Shown: piece after piece, positions 1 through 8,803 of the stretch | How positions within the stretch are numbered: the stretch's first letter is position 1 | Layout: every line of letters begins with the position of its first letter | Origin: Desulfosarcina alkanivorans | GTDB lineage: Bacteria > Desulfobacterota > Desulfobacteria > Desulfobacterales > Desulfosarcinaceae | Length of the DNA: 64,000 nucleotides | Reading direction: 5' to 3' | Assembly (NCBI RefSeq): GCF_009688945.1 | Contig: NZ_AP021874.1 | Span: forward strand, 682,001 to 746,000 | The notes under the pieces: model-generated | What the model was told of the DNA's origin: nothing | Databases searched by the model: none | The model's input: the letters and a program-made list of their open reading frames with translations, nothing else | Translations under genes and position numbers: made by a program

Positions 1-759
1 CATGACCTTGTTGGTTTTGAAAATACCCAGGTAGGCGCAGTTGAGCAATACGCCGGACAGCAGCGCCGAGGCCGGGCTGGGGGCCTCGCTGTGGGCGTCG
101 GGCAGCCAGGTGTGCATGGGTGCCAGCCCCATTTTGGTGCCGTATCCGACCAGGATGAATACAAAACCGGCCTTGAGCCACACGGGGTCCATTTTCCGGG
201 CCACCCCGGTCATGGCGGAGAACGAGATGGGTGCGTCCACCCGGCCCACATCCATGGCCACGGTGACCAGCACCGACCCCAGAAGCGCCATGGCGATGCC
301 CACCGAGCAGATGAGCACATATTTCCAGGTGGCTTCCAGGGAGGCCGCCGACCGGTGCGTGTAGATCAACGGTGCACTGGCCAGGGTGGTGGCCTCGATG
401 GCGATCCACATGACCATGATATGGTCGGAAAGGGTCACCATGGTCATGGTGGATAAAAACAGCAGCATCGACCCGGTGAAAATGTTCTCCGCCCGGATGT
501 CGGAGGCCTTGAGATACGCGATGGTGTATATGGATATCAGGAAAAAGAGCAGGGAGATCACCAGCAGGGACAGCAGGCCTTCCGGCGTAACCGCAAAATA
601 GTCGGGATACAGGGGGGGCAGCCGCCCGGCCCAGACGATGATGGACAGGATCAGGTGAACGCTGCCGGTGAGCACCAGCAGGCGCCTTCCGATTTTAGCC
701 GGCAGAAAAAACGCGGCGGAGCCGGTAATAAACGGTATCAGAAAAACGATTTCAAGCAT
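1..759 (-). CDS. hyfF: Hydrogenase-4 component F-like antiporter subunit (partial)
   Basis: The gene starts at the ATG at 759 and runs off the left edge; 253 codons are visible, about half of a typical HyfF. The protein is almost entirely hydrophobic transmembrane helices. It carries the ND5/Mrp-antiporter signature WLPDAHSEAPSPASALLSG near residues 218-236, placing it in the proton-translocating family that includes HyfF, HycC and NuoL/M. In the family it forms part of the membrane ion-pumping arm of group 4 hydrogenases or hydrogenase-related complexes. It is the last visible gene of a minus-strand operon hyfB-hyfC-hyfE-hyfF, 11 bases downstream of hyfE. The soluble Ni-Fe subunits that would settle the complex type lie outside the window. 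Confidence 0.88.
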   Translation of the reverse strand, partial: MLEIVFLIPFITGSAAFFLPAKIGRRLLVLTGSVHLILSIIVWAGRLPPLYPDYFAVTPEGLLSLLVISLLFFLISIYTIAYLKASDIRAENIFTGSMLLFLSTMTMVTLSDHIMVMWIAIEATTLASAPLIYTHRSAASLEATWKYVLICSVGIAMALLGSVLVTVAMDVGRVDAPISFSAMTGVARKMDPVWLKAGFVFILVGYGTKMGLAPMHTWLPDAHSEAPSPASALLSGVLLNCAYLGIFKTNKVM

Positions 760-770
760 GAAGAGATCAC

Positions 771-1412
771 CTATTCCTTTAAGGTTCGCAAGCGTGCCGT
801 GTCCACGTCGTCAAAGGTCTGTTTGATATTCTGCAGGATGACGGCCATGATCATGACACCGGCCAGCACATCCAGCAGGATGCCGAACTCGACAATGTGG
901 CGGGCCCGCATGGAAAAGCTGGTGCCCACCAGGTAGATGCCGTTTTCCATCATGATGTAGCCCAGAACCATGGCAATGGCGTTGCGGCGGGCCATGAGGA
1001 GAAACATGCCGGCCCCCAGAAGGGAGATGGCTGTGGGCAGGAGAAGGGCGCTGAGGCCGCTGTAGGGGACAATGATGCGATGGCTGGCAAAGGTGGCCCC
1101 GACGACCAGCAGCAGGCCGGCCAGGATGGAGGCATGGTAGCCGACGATGGGTTCCACCTCGCGTCCGATGGCGACGCGCTTGATGGCCAGGTAGATGCAT
1201 CCGGGAATGACGATGCCGCGGATGGTCAGCGTCACGATGGTGAAGACAATGCCGCCCGTGGACATCTGGTGGCCGATGAAAAGGGGCACGATGCACACCA
1301 CCACGCCCTGAAATGCCATGACTTTGATCAGGCCCGGAAGGCGGCTGGACCCGAATGAAAAGAGGATCGACAGCAGTGCCAGGGACAAAATGGTATCGAC
1401 CGGATGAATCAT
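771..1412 (-). CDS. hyfE: Hydrogenase-4 component E-like membrane subunit
   Basis: A 213-residue, very hydrophobic protein close in length to E. coli HyfE (about 216 residues). It begins with helices and basic loops (MIHPVDTILSLALLSILF), typical of HyfE, whose C-terminal part is NuoK-like. It is an integral membrane subunit of the proton-pumping arm. Its start codon overlaps the hyfC stop (ATGA arrangement at 1409-1412), which indicates translational coupling in the hyf operon. Confidence 0.85.
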   Translation of the reverse strand: MIHPVDTILSLALLSILFSFGSSRLPGLIKVMAFQGVVVCIVPLFIGHQMSTGGIVFTIVTLTIRGIVIPGCIYLAIKRVAIGREVEPIVGYHASILAGLLLVVGATFASHRIIVPYSGLSALLLPTAISLLGAGMFLLMARRNAIAMVLGYIMMENGIYLVGTSFSMRARHIVEFGILLDVLAGVMIMAVILQNIKQTFDDVDTARLRTLKE

Positions 1413-2329
1413 TTTAAAAACTCCAGGGTGATAACGGTTGCAAAAAAGGCCAGGGCAAAGGAGGTGAGTACAAACTTGGGCACCAGGTCCATGCGGTAGC
1501 GGGCCATGATCGATTCAACGATCCCCACCGCGACGTATACCCCCAGCACCCCTGCTGAAAATACGGCCAGATTGGCTGCCGGGTGGCCCAGTTCAAAAGG
1601 GAAGGTCAGCCGGGCGACGATGGCGGCGTAGAAGAACATTTTGAGAAAGGCGCCCATTTCGATGAAACCGAAATCCGGACCGCTGTGATCGAGTACCATG
1701 ACTTCGTGGATCATGGTCAGTTCCAGATGCGTGGCCGGGTCGTCCACCGGCACGCGGGCATTTTCGGTGAGCAGGATGATGAACAAAGCGATGATGATAA
1801 ACAGCATGGGGGAGCCGGCCGCCTGCCAGAAACCGAAGGGCTGGTCGCCCGAAAAGTAGGCGGCCAGGTTCAGTTCGCCGGTGAGGCGGTAAAACAGGAT
1901 CAGGATCATGAACATGCTGGCCTCGCAGATAATCGGGAAATAGGCCTCCCGGGCCGCCCCCATGCCTTCGAACGGGGAGGCGGTGTCCATGGCTGCGGCG
2001 ATGGTGAAAAAACGGGCCAGGCCCAGCAGGTAGAGGATGAAGATCACGTCCCCGTGGAAGGACAGCACCGGGGGGTGGCCGGCGATGGGCAGGAAAAGCA
2101 GCGCCGTGGCGGCAGCGGCTAAGGAGATCATCGGGCCCAGCTTGAAAATAAAGGTCGTGCTGGTGCTGTATACCGAGCCCTTCCGGAACAGTTTGGCGAG
2201 CGTGTAGTAGTTGATCAGCACCGGGGAGCCCTTGCGGCCGCCGAAGAACGCTTTCACCTTGAAAATGACACCGGCAAAAAACGGTGCGGTCAGCAGGGCA
2301 AAGGCCCAGAGAAGAATGGATTTAGTCAT
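1409..2329 (-). CDS. hyfC: Hydrogenase-4 component C-like (NuoH/HycD family) membrane subunit
   Basis: A NuoH/HycD/HyfC-type subunit of 306 residues that links the soluble electron-transfer module to the membrane arm. It shows the family stretch NARVPVDDPATHLELTMIHE, with the conserved acidic residues facing the quinone-like cavity, and an early cytoplasmic loop FFGGRKGSPVLINYY. I chose the ATG at 2329 because GGAAAG precedes it at good distance and the N-terminus then matches the family; an in-frame ATG at 2347 would add six residues. It is downstream of hyfB and overlaps hyfE. Confidence 0.87.
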   Translation of the reverse strand: MTKSILLWAFALLTAPFFAGVIFKVKAFFGGRKGSPVLINYYTLAKLFRKGSVYSTSTTFIFKLGPMISLAAAATALLFLPIAGHPPVLSFHGDVIFILYLLGLARFFTIAAAMDTASPFEGMGAAREAYFPIICEASMFMILILFYRLTGELNLAAYFSGDQPFGFWQAAGSPMLFIIIALFIILLTENARVPVDDPATHLELTMIHEVMVLDHSGPDFGFIEMGAFLKMFFYAAIVARLTFPFELGHPAANLAVFSAGVLGVYVAVGIVESIMARYRMDLVPKFVLTSFALAFFATVITLEFLK

Positions 2330-2374
2330 AGGTTCTTTCCATAGCAATTATGAAACATCATTGTACCTGCTCGC

Positions 2375-2453
2375 GGAAATTGGAAACTGGAAATTTGGTC
2401 TTCATACTCTGGCGACTTTTCTGCAAATTTCTAATTTTCCATTTCAAGTTTCC
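2375..2453. repeat. Imperfect inverted repeat between hyfC and hyfB
   Basis: Two AT-rich arms of about 24-31 bases face each other: GGAAATTGGAAACTGGAAAT at 2375-2394 and, inverted, CAAATTTCTAATTTTCCATT at 2424-2443. They could fold into a long imperfect hairpin in the hyfB-hyfC intercistronic space. A similar short AAT-TAGAAATT-type tract appears near 6382-6396. It could be a small dispersed repeat or an mRNA-processing hairpin; function is not shown. Confidence 0.55.
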
Positions 2454-2459
2454 ACATCC

Positions 2460-4418
2460 TCAAACGAAAAACAGAAGGATAACGATGGCCAGCAGGATGT
2501 AGCCGATATACAGGTGAATATCGCCATGCTGAATCCAGCGCAATTTATCGAACAGCCAAAGCACCGGCTTCACGACCATGCGGTCCAGGTGACGTTCGAC
2601 AATGTCATGGACGCGGCTGTGATAGTGGGTCGCCTCCGGAAACAGGCCGCTCACCGGCGGGTGGTTTTCTTCCAGCGGGGCTGCCGGTTTGAAAAATTCC
2701 AGTATGGATGCGGCATAGGACGTCCCGGTGTACTGCATGCGCGTGGTGGGCCGGGTAAACCCGCAGCCCCAGGTACCGCTTCGTCCGATGGCCTTTCCCT
2801 GATACAGGAATCGGCGAAGTGCCAGCAGAAGCAGCAACACGGCAAGGAAGAGCGTCGCCCCCAGGGTGATGTTGGCCGACATGCGGGCAAAGGGCTCAAT
2901 GGGAATGCGTCCGTACTCAAGGCCGATTGCCGCCACGGCCTTCAGGGCCATGAACATGAAGGCGCCGGGGTAAATGCCGATGACCGCACAGGCGCCGGCC
3001 AGGATGGCCATGGGCAGCAGCATGGCCAGGCCTTTTTCATCAACTTCCTGCGCTGCAGGGCTTCTGGGTTCGCCCTGAAACACAACGCCCACGACTTTGG
3101 TAAAGCAGGCCAGGGCCAACCCGCCGATAACGGCCAGGCTGACAATGGCCAGCAGGCTGAGCACGAATACGGGCGCGTCGACGGCGATGCCCCTGAAGCC
3201 TCCCAGGTAGATGAAAAACTCACTGACGAACCCGTTGAATGGCGGCAGGCCGGCAATGGCCAGGGACCCGATCAGAAAGGTCACCCCGGTTACTTTCATG
3301 TGTTTGAGCAGGCCGCCCAGCGCGTCGATGGAACGCGTGCCGGTTTTGTGCAGCACCATGCCGGCGCCCATGAAGAGCAGAGATTTGAATATGGCATGGT
3401 TGAGTACATGCAGCAGGCCGCCGGAAAATCCCAATACCGCCATGATGGGATTCTTGGTCGCCACACCGATCATGCCGATACCGATGCCGATGAGAATAAT
3501 GCCGATGTTTTCGACGCTGTGGTAGGCCAGGAGGCGCTTGAGATCATGCTGGCCCAGGGCGTAAACCACCCCCAGGATGCCCGAGACCATGCCGAAAACC
3601 AGAACCATGGTTCCCAGGGCCGGTGTCTGCAGGTTCAGGATCCCGTACATTCTCAGGATCCCGTAAATGCCGGTTTTAATCATCACGCCGGACATGACGG
3701 CGGAGATGTGAGAGGGGGCCGCCGGGTGGGCGTGGGGCAGCCATACATGAAAGGGGAAGACGCCGGCTTTGGAGCCGAATCCGATAAATGCCAGAACGAA
3801 AGCCAGCAGCCCGGCGTCATGGGAGAGACCGGCCGCATCGAACCCGAAGCTGCCGGTGTGGCCATACAGGACCCCGAAGGCGGCAAATATGAACATGGCC
3901 CCCACGTGGGAAAAGACAAAATAGAGATAGCCGGCTTTCCTGTTCTCCGGCGTCTGATGATCGAAGATCACCAGGAAGAACGAGGACAGGGACATGATTT
4001 CCCAGGCCAGCAGGAAGGTGATCATGTTGGCGGCGGCCACCACCAGGGCCATGGAGGCGACCAGAAGACTGAAAAAAAAGTAGTTGGCGGCGGTGCCCAG
4101 GGCCTTTTCCGGCTGGCTCATGTAGTGGAAGCTGTATACGGCCGCCAGCAGGCAGACGGCAAAGATGGCCAGCAGGAAGAATGCGCTCAGGCCGTCAATC
4201 CGGAACGAAAGGAAGAGCGTATTGAGATAGGCAAAAGAAGCGACGGCGGCAGTTCCGTCATGCGTCAGCCGGGACAGAGCGTCGAGCATGCCCAGACAGC
4301 AGCCGATGCTGATGCCCAGGACGCCGATGGTTTTCATCAGGGTGAATTGCCGGAACGATAAAAGAGGGAGTGCGCCGCCTGCAGCAATGATCAGAATTGA
4401 CAGAAAAAATAGGTTCAT
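2460..4418 (-). CDS. hyfB: Hydrogenase-4 component B-like antiporter subunit
   Basis: A 652-residue polytopic membrane protein of the ND5/Mrp family, near the length of E. coli HyfB (about 672). The core has the family motif WLPHAHPAAPSHISAVMSG and the following lysine-bearing helix (MIKTGIYGI), residues used in proton transfer by these antiporter-like subunits. The C-terminal half adds helices and a soluble tail. I set the start at the ATG at 4418 (MNLFFLSILI), with GAGAA just upstream and AGGAGG a little further; the open frame continues upstream to 4661 but that extension is not membrane-like. It is the first gene of the visible hyf operon. Hyf clusters normally also carry hyfD between C and E, which is absent here. 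Confidence 0.88.
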   Translation of the reverse strand: MNLFFLSILIIAAGGALPLLSFRQFTLMKTIGVLGISIGCCLGMLDALSRLTHDGTAAVASFAYLNTLFLSFRIDGLSAFFLLAIFAVCLLAAVYSFHYMSQPEKALGTAANYFFFSLLVASMALVVAAANMITFLLAWEIMSLSSFFLVIFDHQTPENRKAGYLYFVFSHVGAMFIFAAFGVLYGHTGSFGFDAAGLSHDAGLLAFVLAFIGFGSKAGVFPFHVWLPHAHPAAPSHISAVMSGVMIKTGIYGILRMYGILNLQTPALGTMVLVFGMVSGILGVVYALGQHDLKRLLAYHSVENIGIILIGIGIGMIGVATKNPIMAVLGFSGGLLHVLNHAIFKSLLFMGAGMVLHKTGTRSIDALGGLLKHMKVTGVTFLIGSLAIAGLPPFNGFVSEFFIYLGGFRGIAVDAPVFVLSLLAIVSLAVIGGLALACFTKVVGVVFQGEPRSPAAQEVDEKGLAMLLPMAILAGACAVIGIYPGAFMFMALKAVAAIGLEYGRIPIEPFARMSANITLGATLFLAVLLLLLALRRFLYQGKAIGRSGTWGCGFTRPTTRMQYTGTSYAASILEFFKPAAPLEENHPPVSGLFPEATHYHSRVHDIVERHLDRMVVKPVLWLFDKLRWIQHGDIHLYIGYILLAIVILLFFV

Positions 4419-4716
4419 ATGTTCTCTTTGAGTCCTCCTGACCTTGCTGCCGGGCGGTATCATGGTGCTCACGGCACCCGATAAACGGGAATCAAGGCCT
4501 TTTTTCGCAGGGTATGGAGTGGGTACGGCTAGGGTGACGATCTCAGGATAATTTTGAGAACTTATTTCAAAACCATAGGCCGAGTCAATATCGGAATTAA
4601 AGAAATTTGTATGCCGGCGGTCTGGATGTCCCTGCACGGCGGGTTTGTCCGTATTTGCCATTTGTGATAGCGTTGATGTGCTTATTGCGTTTCCTTTTCA
4701 TCAAGGGGGAGACAAC
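4419..4716. promoter_or_regulatory. Divergent intergenic region, hyf operon / YkgJ-like gene
   Basis: This 298-base spacer separates the minus-strand hyf operon from the plus-strand gene at 4717, so it must hold promoters in both directions. A small inverted repeat GGTGC-TCACG-GCACC lies at about 4464-4478. I see no convincing sigma-54 or sigma-70 box pair and no riboswitch-like structure. Confidence 0.4.
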
Positions 4717-5418
4717 ATGCCGGAAAAAGAAAGCCTCTTTCTCACCCTGGACGACGCCCTGGATGCCCTTTGCAATGCGCTTTTGCAATACCCCTTTCAG
4801 TTGAATCTGATTTCAGCGTTATGGCCCATGATATTTGGCGACGGGACCTATGTCATGCCGGGCGCCGGCAGTCGATCGGTCTGGGCCAAAATTCCCGGAT
4901 CGCGCAAACTGATCCTATGCCGTGACGATGAAATGACCCAGCGCATCGTGGGCCGGTTGAAGCGACTGCCACCGGAACCGGAACGGCTGGCCCGCCTCTG
5001 TGCACTGGTGTTCGGGGCCAGGGTCTGCGCCGACGTCGGAACGGACCCGGATCGACCCCCGGGGCTCCGGGTGGTCACCGATATGGCGGGCTTTGTCTGC
5101 CTTCAATGCGGTCACTGCTGCCGGACGTTGAGCTTCCATGACGGGTGCACCCGTTCCGACTATTACCGATGGCTGGAACTCGGGAGAACGGATATCCTCG
5201 ACTGGGTGGGTACCGTGCGACGCCACGGACACGTCGCCGCCTGCCGGATCTGGATCGTCCCGGGAACCAACCGGTATGCCCGGAAGTGTCCCTGGCTGAA
5301 AAAATTGCCCGTGCGGGATCAGTATGCCTGCACCATTCATGAGGTCAGACCCGCGATCTGCAGGCAGTATCCCGGCAGCCGCAAGCATGCGCGCATGACC
5401 GGGTGCAGGGGGGTCTGA
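4717..5418 (+). CDS. YkgJ-family cysteine-cluster protein
   Basis: A 233-residue protein whose C-terminal half carries the YkgJ/FliB-type metal-cluster pattern: CLQCGHCC near residue 128, then CRIW, CPWL, CTIHEVRPAICRQYP and a final cysteine. The family is thought to bind an iron-sulfur cluster or zinc; its reaction here is unknown. The N-terminal ~120 residues are a helical region without a recognised domain. The start at 4717 is supported by the strong ribosome site GGGGGAG six bases upstream. It precedes two other small genes, one Cys-rich, on the same strand. Confidence is high for the family and low for function. Confidence 0.75.
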   Translation: MPEKESLFLTLDDALDALCNALLQYPFQLNLISALWPMIFGDGTYVMPGAGSRSVWAKIPGSRKLILCRDDEMTQRIVGRLKRLPPEPERLARLCALVFGARVCADVGTDPDRPPGLRVVTDMAGFVCLQCGHCCRTLSFHDGCTRSDYYRWLELGRTDILDWVGTVRRHGHVAACRIWIVPGTNRYARKCPWLKKLPVRDQYACTIHEVRPAICRQYPGSRKHARMTGCRGV

Positions 5419-5504
5419 ACCGGTCGGCGATACCCCGTTGCATGACCTTGAAAAATGTCGTATGAAAACGGCGCGACCCCTAACGGATATGGAGACCGCT
5501 GACA

Positions 5505-5936
5505 ATGACCCCAGGCGCCTTTTCGACCGCACATGTTGACCCGTCCTTTAAAACCTGCAGCAATTGCGGAAAACACTGGGGACGTTTAAAGGATTTTATT
5601 CAGGATCCGGGTATCGAACTGACCGGATACATGCCGACGTTTGACGACTTGTCGACGGGACTGTTTTTGTTCAACCATCGTTGCGGAACCACGCTGGCAT
5701 GCCAGGTCGCCCTGTTTGAGCATCTTTATGACGGGCCGGTCTATCGGACCCGAAAAAAAGGCACGACCGAGTGCCCGGGTTTTTGCCAGAACCAGACCGA
5801 TTTCACTCCCTGTCCGACCGAATGCAACTGTGCATTTGTCAGGGACATTCTTCTCATGCTTAAACACTGGCCCAAATTCGAGCCGCCTGAAACCCCGACG
5901 GCCGGTGCTTCCCCCGACAGTGGAGATAATCAATGA
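5505..5936 (+). CDS. Cysteine-rich conserved hypothetical protein
   Basis: A 143-residue soluble protein with cysteines in CSNCGKHW, CGTTLAC, CPGFC and CPTECNC, which looks like a metal- or iron-sulfur-binding scaffold. I do not recognise a named family. Its stop overlaps the start of the DUF3783 gene (ATGA at 5933), so the two are probably co-translated. It lies 86 bases after the YkgJ-like gene, which suggests a small operon of metal-cluster proteins. Confidence 0.65.
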   Translation: MTPGAFSTAHVDPSFKTCSNCGKHWGRLKDFIQDPGIELTGYMPTFDDLSTGLFLFNHRCGTTLACQVALFEHLYDGPVYRTRKKGTTECPGFCQNQTDFTPCPTECNCAFVRDILLMLKHWPKFEPPETPTAGASPDSGDNQ

Positions 5937-6364
5937 CAGACGGCACCTTTGAACGCGTCCAGCACTCCGACGACCGGATGTACGGTCCCACCAAATTGCT
6001 GCTTTGCGGCTTTTCCGGCGCCGCCCAGCCCAAATTCAAGGCCGTTCTTAAAATGGCCGGCCTCGGGGATACAGAGATCCTCTGGGCCAACGAATCTCAC
6101 GAGAAGACACCCCTCACCGACCTGCTGGCCCTGCCGGATGGGAACGGGGCCGGCAAGGCATCGGAGCTTCCCCGTGCCATCATCGTTTCGGGCATTACGC
6201 AAAACCAGCTTCACGGCCTGATGAACCTGTGCCGTAAAACCGGCATGCAGCAATCCTTGTGGGCGGCCTTGACGCCGACTTCAGAAACGTGGGCCCTGGC
6301 CCGATTGCTGACTGAATTGCAGGCCGAGCGAAAAGCCCTGTCCGGGCGAAGGAAAAAAAAGTAA
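5933..6364 (+). CDS. DUF3783-like protein
   Basis: A 143-residue protein with an alternating alpha/beta pattern and a C-terminal ETWALARLLTELQAE segment resembling the DUF3783 family, whose members end with a similar helix. Function is unknown. It overlaps the preceding Cys-rich gene by four bases. The basic C-terminus (GRRKKK) is at the very end. The next 199 bases (6365-6563) hold no gene; a short AT tract (AATTAGAAATT) there resembles the arms of the repeat at 2375-2453. Confidence 0.6.
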   Translation: MTDGTFERVQHSDDRMYGPTKLLLCGFSGAAQPKFKAVLKMAGLGDTEILWANESHEKTPLTDLLALPDGNGAGKASELPRAIIVSGITQNQLHGLMNLCRKTGMQQSLWAALTPTSETWALARLLTELQAERKALSGRRKKK

Positions 6365-6563
6365 CCCGGTAACTGGCCCCCAATTAGAAATTCCCATGAC
6401 TCCGCGCGGGCGGCGCACCATCGATGCGGCATACGGGTTCGCGACGTTCTCCGGCCATCATGCCCGCACGCGGCAGCCCAATCTCCGCCATCCGTTTGGT
6501 TTGACTTGTGGCCCGGGGCACCGCTGCTTATTTTTACACTTTGAACCGTAACGAAAGGATCCC

Positions 6564-8099
6564 GTGATGATCTCAGGTCATGCGACACCTGAAGGCACGC
6601 AAATACGTGCCGGACAGTTTGCCGGTCTGGCATTCAACCCGCTGGGGGAAACGGGGCTGCGGGTCAGCGCTGCCGGATTCGGCTGCTATCGGGTCAATGC
6701 CGGGGTGACTGCCCATGCCGAAGCGCTCGAAAAAGCCCTGACCAGCGGCATCAACATTATCGATACCAGTGCCAATTACGCCGACGGCGGCTCGGAGCGG
6801 TTGATCGGCTCGGTACTCGCCGACCTGATCGACGCGGGACGGATCGCCCGCCAACAGGTGGTGGTGGTATCCAAGGGTGGCTATCTCCAGGGGCAAAACT
6901 ATGTCATGAGCCAGCAGCGCAAACAGGACGGGAATCCGTTCGAGGACCTCGTGGAATACGCAGACGGCCTGGAGCACTGCATTCACCCGGATTTTCTCGA
7001 CGACCAGATTGGCCGGACCCTGGACCGGCTGGGCCTTGGCACCCTTGACGGTTACCTGCTGCACAACCCGGAGTATTACCTGGGATGGGCACACAAGAAC
7101 GGAATCGACCCTGATCGGGCAAGGCGGGAATACGGCCGGCGGATCGACCGGGCGTTCAGACACCTGGAGCGGGAAGTGCACCGGGGACGGATACGGTTTT
7201 ACGGCATCAGTTCCAACACCTTTCCCGCACCTGGGGATGATCCGGAATTCACGGCGCTGGATCGTGTCTGGGAGACGGCTGCCGGCATCGGCGGGGGGCA
7301 TCATTTTCGAATCGTTCAACTGCCCTTCAATCTGCTGGAAGCGGGGGCGGTCCTGGAGAAGAATCAGCAGGACCACCGGTCCGTTCTGGAAATGGCCATC
7401 GAAAAGCGGCTCGGGGTGATGGTCAACCGGCCCCTGAACGCATTTACAGGCAGGCGGATGGTGCGGCTGGCCAGCGTTGATGTGCGTGCCCGGATGGACT
7501 ACAAAGAGATCATTCAATGCATCAAAGACCTGGCCCTGAGTGAAACCCGGCTGTGGCGGCGCATCCTCCCCGGCCTGGCCTCCGTGCCCCCCGGACTGCG
7601 AGCCCGGATCAAGCAGCAGGGCTGCTTTGCGGAAACGCTGAAACATAACTGGCGAAGTTTCGGCGCTTACGAGCGCTGGCGTGAAGCCAGGGACGGAATT
7701 TTCCTGCCCCGCATCCAGGGGGTCATGGATTTTTTGCTTCCCCTCGCCGACAACCAGCCTGACCTTGCCGACTGGATGACATCCCACGAAAAAATCCTCG
7801 ACCGTGCGCTGCGTGCCGTGGCGTCCATCTATGCCGACGACGCGGTCGCCCTGGAGAAGAAAATTTTGAATATGATCGGGACGGCCGACGCTGCATGGGC
7901 CCGCCCCGGCACCTTGAGCCAGCGCGCCATCCGGGCGCTGCTATCGACTGCCGGCGTTTCCACCGTCCTGGTCGGGATGCGCAGGCCAGCCTATGTGGCT
8001 GACGTGCTGGCCGAACTCGGGAATCCGACCGGGCAGATCGATCGAAACGCCGCATGGGAGCACCTGAGGCAAGGCGCCGAGGGGCTGTTCACCACCTGA
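6564..8099 (+). CDS. Aldo/keto reductase
   Basis: A 511-residue NAD(P)H-dependent oxidoreductase of the aldo/keto reductase superfamily. Visible catalytic-type residues are Asp and Tyr in INIIDTSANYADGG, Lys in VVVVSKGGY and His in GYLLHNPEYY. A C-terminal cofactor-binding stretch (LLSTAGVSTVLVGMRRP) is typical. It is much longer than the usual ~320 residues because of insertions after the barrel's middle (about 280-420), so it may be a distinct subfamily. AAAGGA sits upstream of the start; the first two codons are both ATG, so the start could be 6564 or 6567. Substrate cannot be predicted. Confidence 0.82.
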   Translation: MMISGHATPEGTQIRAGQFAGLAFNPLGETGLRVSAAGFGCYRVNAGVTAHAEALEKALTSGINIIDTSANYADGGSERLIGSVLADLIDAGRIARQQVVVVSKGGYLQGQNYVMSQQRKQDGNPFEDLVEYADGLEHCIHPDFLDDQIGRTLDRLGLGTLDGYLLHNPEYYLGWAHKNGIDPDRARREYGRRIDRAFRHLEREVHRGRIRFYGISSNTFPAPGDDPEFTALDRVWETAAGIGGGHHFRIVQLPFNLLEAGAVLEKNQQDHRSVLEMAIEKRLGVMVNRPLNAFTGRRMVRLASVDVRARMDYKEIIQCIKDLALSETRLWRRILPGLASVPPGLRARIKQQGCFAETLKHNWRSFGAYERWREARDGIFLPRIQGVMDFLLPLADNQPDLADWMTSHEKILDRALRAVASIYADDAVALEKKILNMIGTADAAWARPGTLSQRAIRALLSTAGVSTVLVGMRRPAYVADVLAELGNPTGQIDRNAAWEHLRQGAEGLFTT

Positions 8100-8100
8100 T

Positions 8101-8148
8101 GCAGCGCACCCGCCGGATCGGGCCGACGGGCATTATTGGTGGCGCTGC
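8101..8148 (+). terminator. Possible hairpin downstream of the aldo/keto reductase
   Basis: GCAGCGC at 8101-8107 pairs with GCGCTGC at 8142-8148, with further GC-rich pairing inside. It starts right after the upstream stop codon. There is no U-tract afterwards, so it is at best a weak terminator or an mRNA-end hairpin. Confidence 0.3.
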
Positions 8149-8240
8149 TTACAATTTGCCCTGATTCTCGCTTTTTGATACAACACCGGCACTTCCGTCA
8201 GGCGCTGACATTCTTTCAACCCGTGCGCTGGAGATTTTTC

Positions 8241-8729
8241 ATGGATACCGAAAAACACACGATTACCATGCTGGTGGAGAATGAACCCGGAGTAACGGCC
8301 CGTGTGTCCGGCCTGTTTGCCAGCCGCGGGTATAACATTGAAACCATCTGCGGCGCACCGACCGCCAACCCGGACATGTCCCGAATTACGATCACCACCA
8401 ATACGACGCCGGACCAGATGGAACAGATCATGAAGCAGGTGCGGCGGCTGGTCAATGTGATCAAGGTCAGGGATATGACCGGAGACGACGCCGTCAGACG
8501 TGAAATGGCGCTGATCTGCGTCAAGGCAATGGCCTCGCATCGATCTGAGATTCAACGTATCGTGGAAAATTTCAGGGCGCGCATCGTCGATACGGGGTTG
8601 AACCACTATATCATCGAGGTCACGGGCAGATTGGAGAAGATCGAGGCCTTGATGAGGCTGCTGGAGCCCATGGGGATTAAAAAAGTGGCCCGTTCCGGTA
8701 TGCTGGCCCTCTACCGGGAACCCGGATGA
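8241..8729 (+). CDS. ilvN: Acetolactate synthase small (regulatory) subunit
   Basis: A 162-residue protein with an N-terminal ACT domain (HTITMLVENEPGVTARVSGL, then SRGYNIETI) and the C-terminal ALS-small-subunit domain. It activates the catalytic subunit of acetohydroxyacid synthase and confers valine feedback inhibition in branched-chain amino-acid synthesis. GGAG lies eight bases before the ATG at 8241. The usual partner ilvB/ilvI is not adjacent, so it appears as an orphan regulatory subunit in this window. Either ilvN or ilvH would be an acceptable symbol. Confidence 0.9.
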   Translation: MDTEKHTITMLVENEPGVTARVSGLFASRGYNIETICGAPTANPDMSRITITTNTTPDQMEQIMKQVRRLVNVIKVRDMTGDDAVRREMALICVKAMASHRSEIQRIVENFRARIVDTGLNHYIIEVTGRLEKIEALMRLLEPMGIKKVARSGMLALYREPG

Positions 8730-8803
8730 ACAGGGAAAGGACGCATATGCTGCCGGGTATTCCGGATTACCGTTGTATCGTTCGCGAAAGGAAGCGCCTG
8801 TAA

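Noticed and set aside
2211..4361. Long plus-strand open frame (716 codons) opposite hyfB
   Set aside because: Translation is rich in His, Gln, Gly and Asp with no domain; it is the antisense shadow of a GC-rich membrane gene.
6573..7787. Minus-strand open frame of 404 codons opposite the aldo/keto reductase
   Set aside because: No domain or ribosome site; the plus-strand frame carries clear enzyme motifs.
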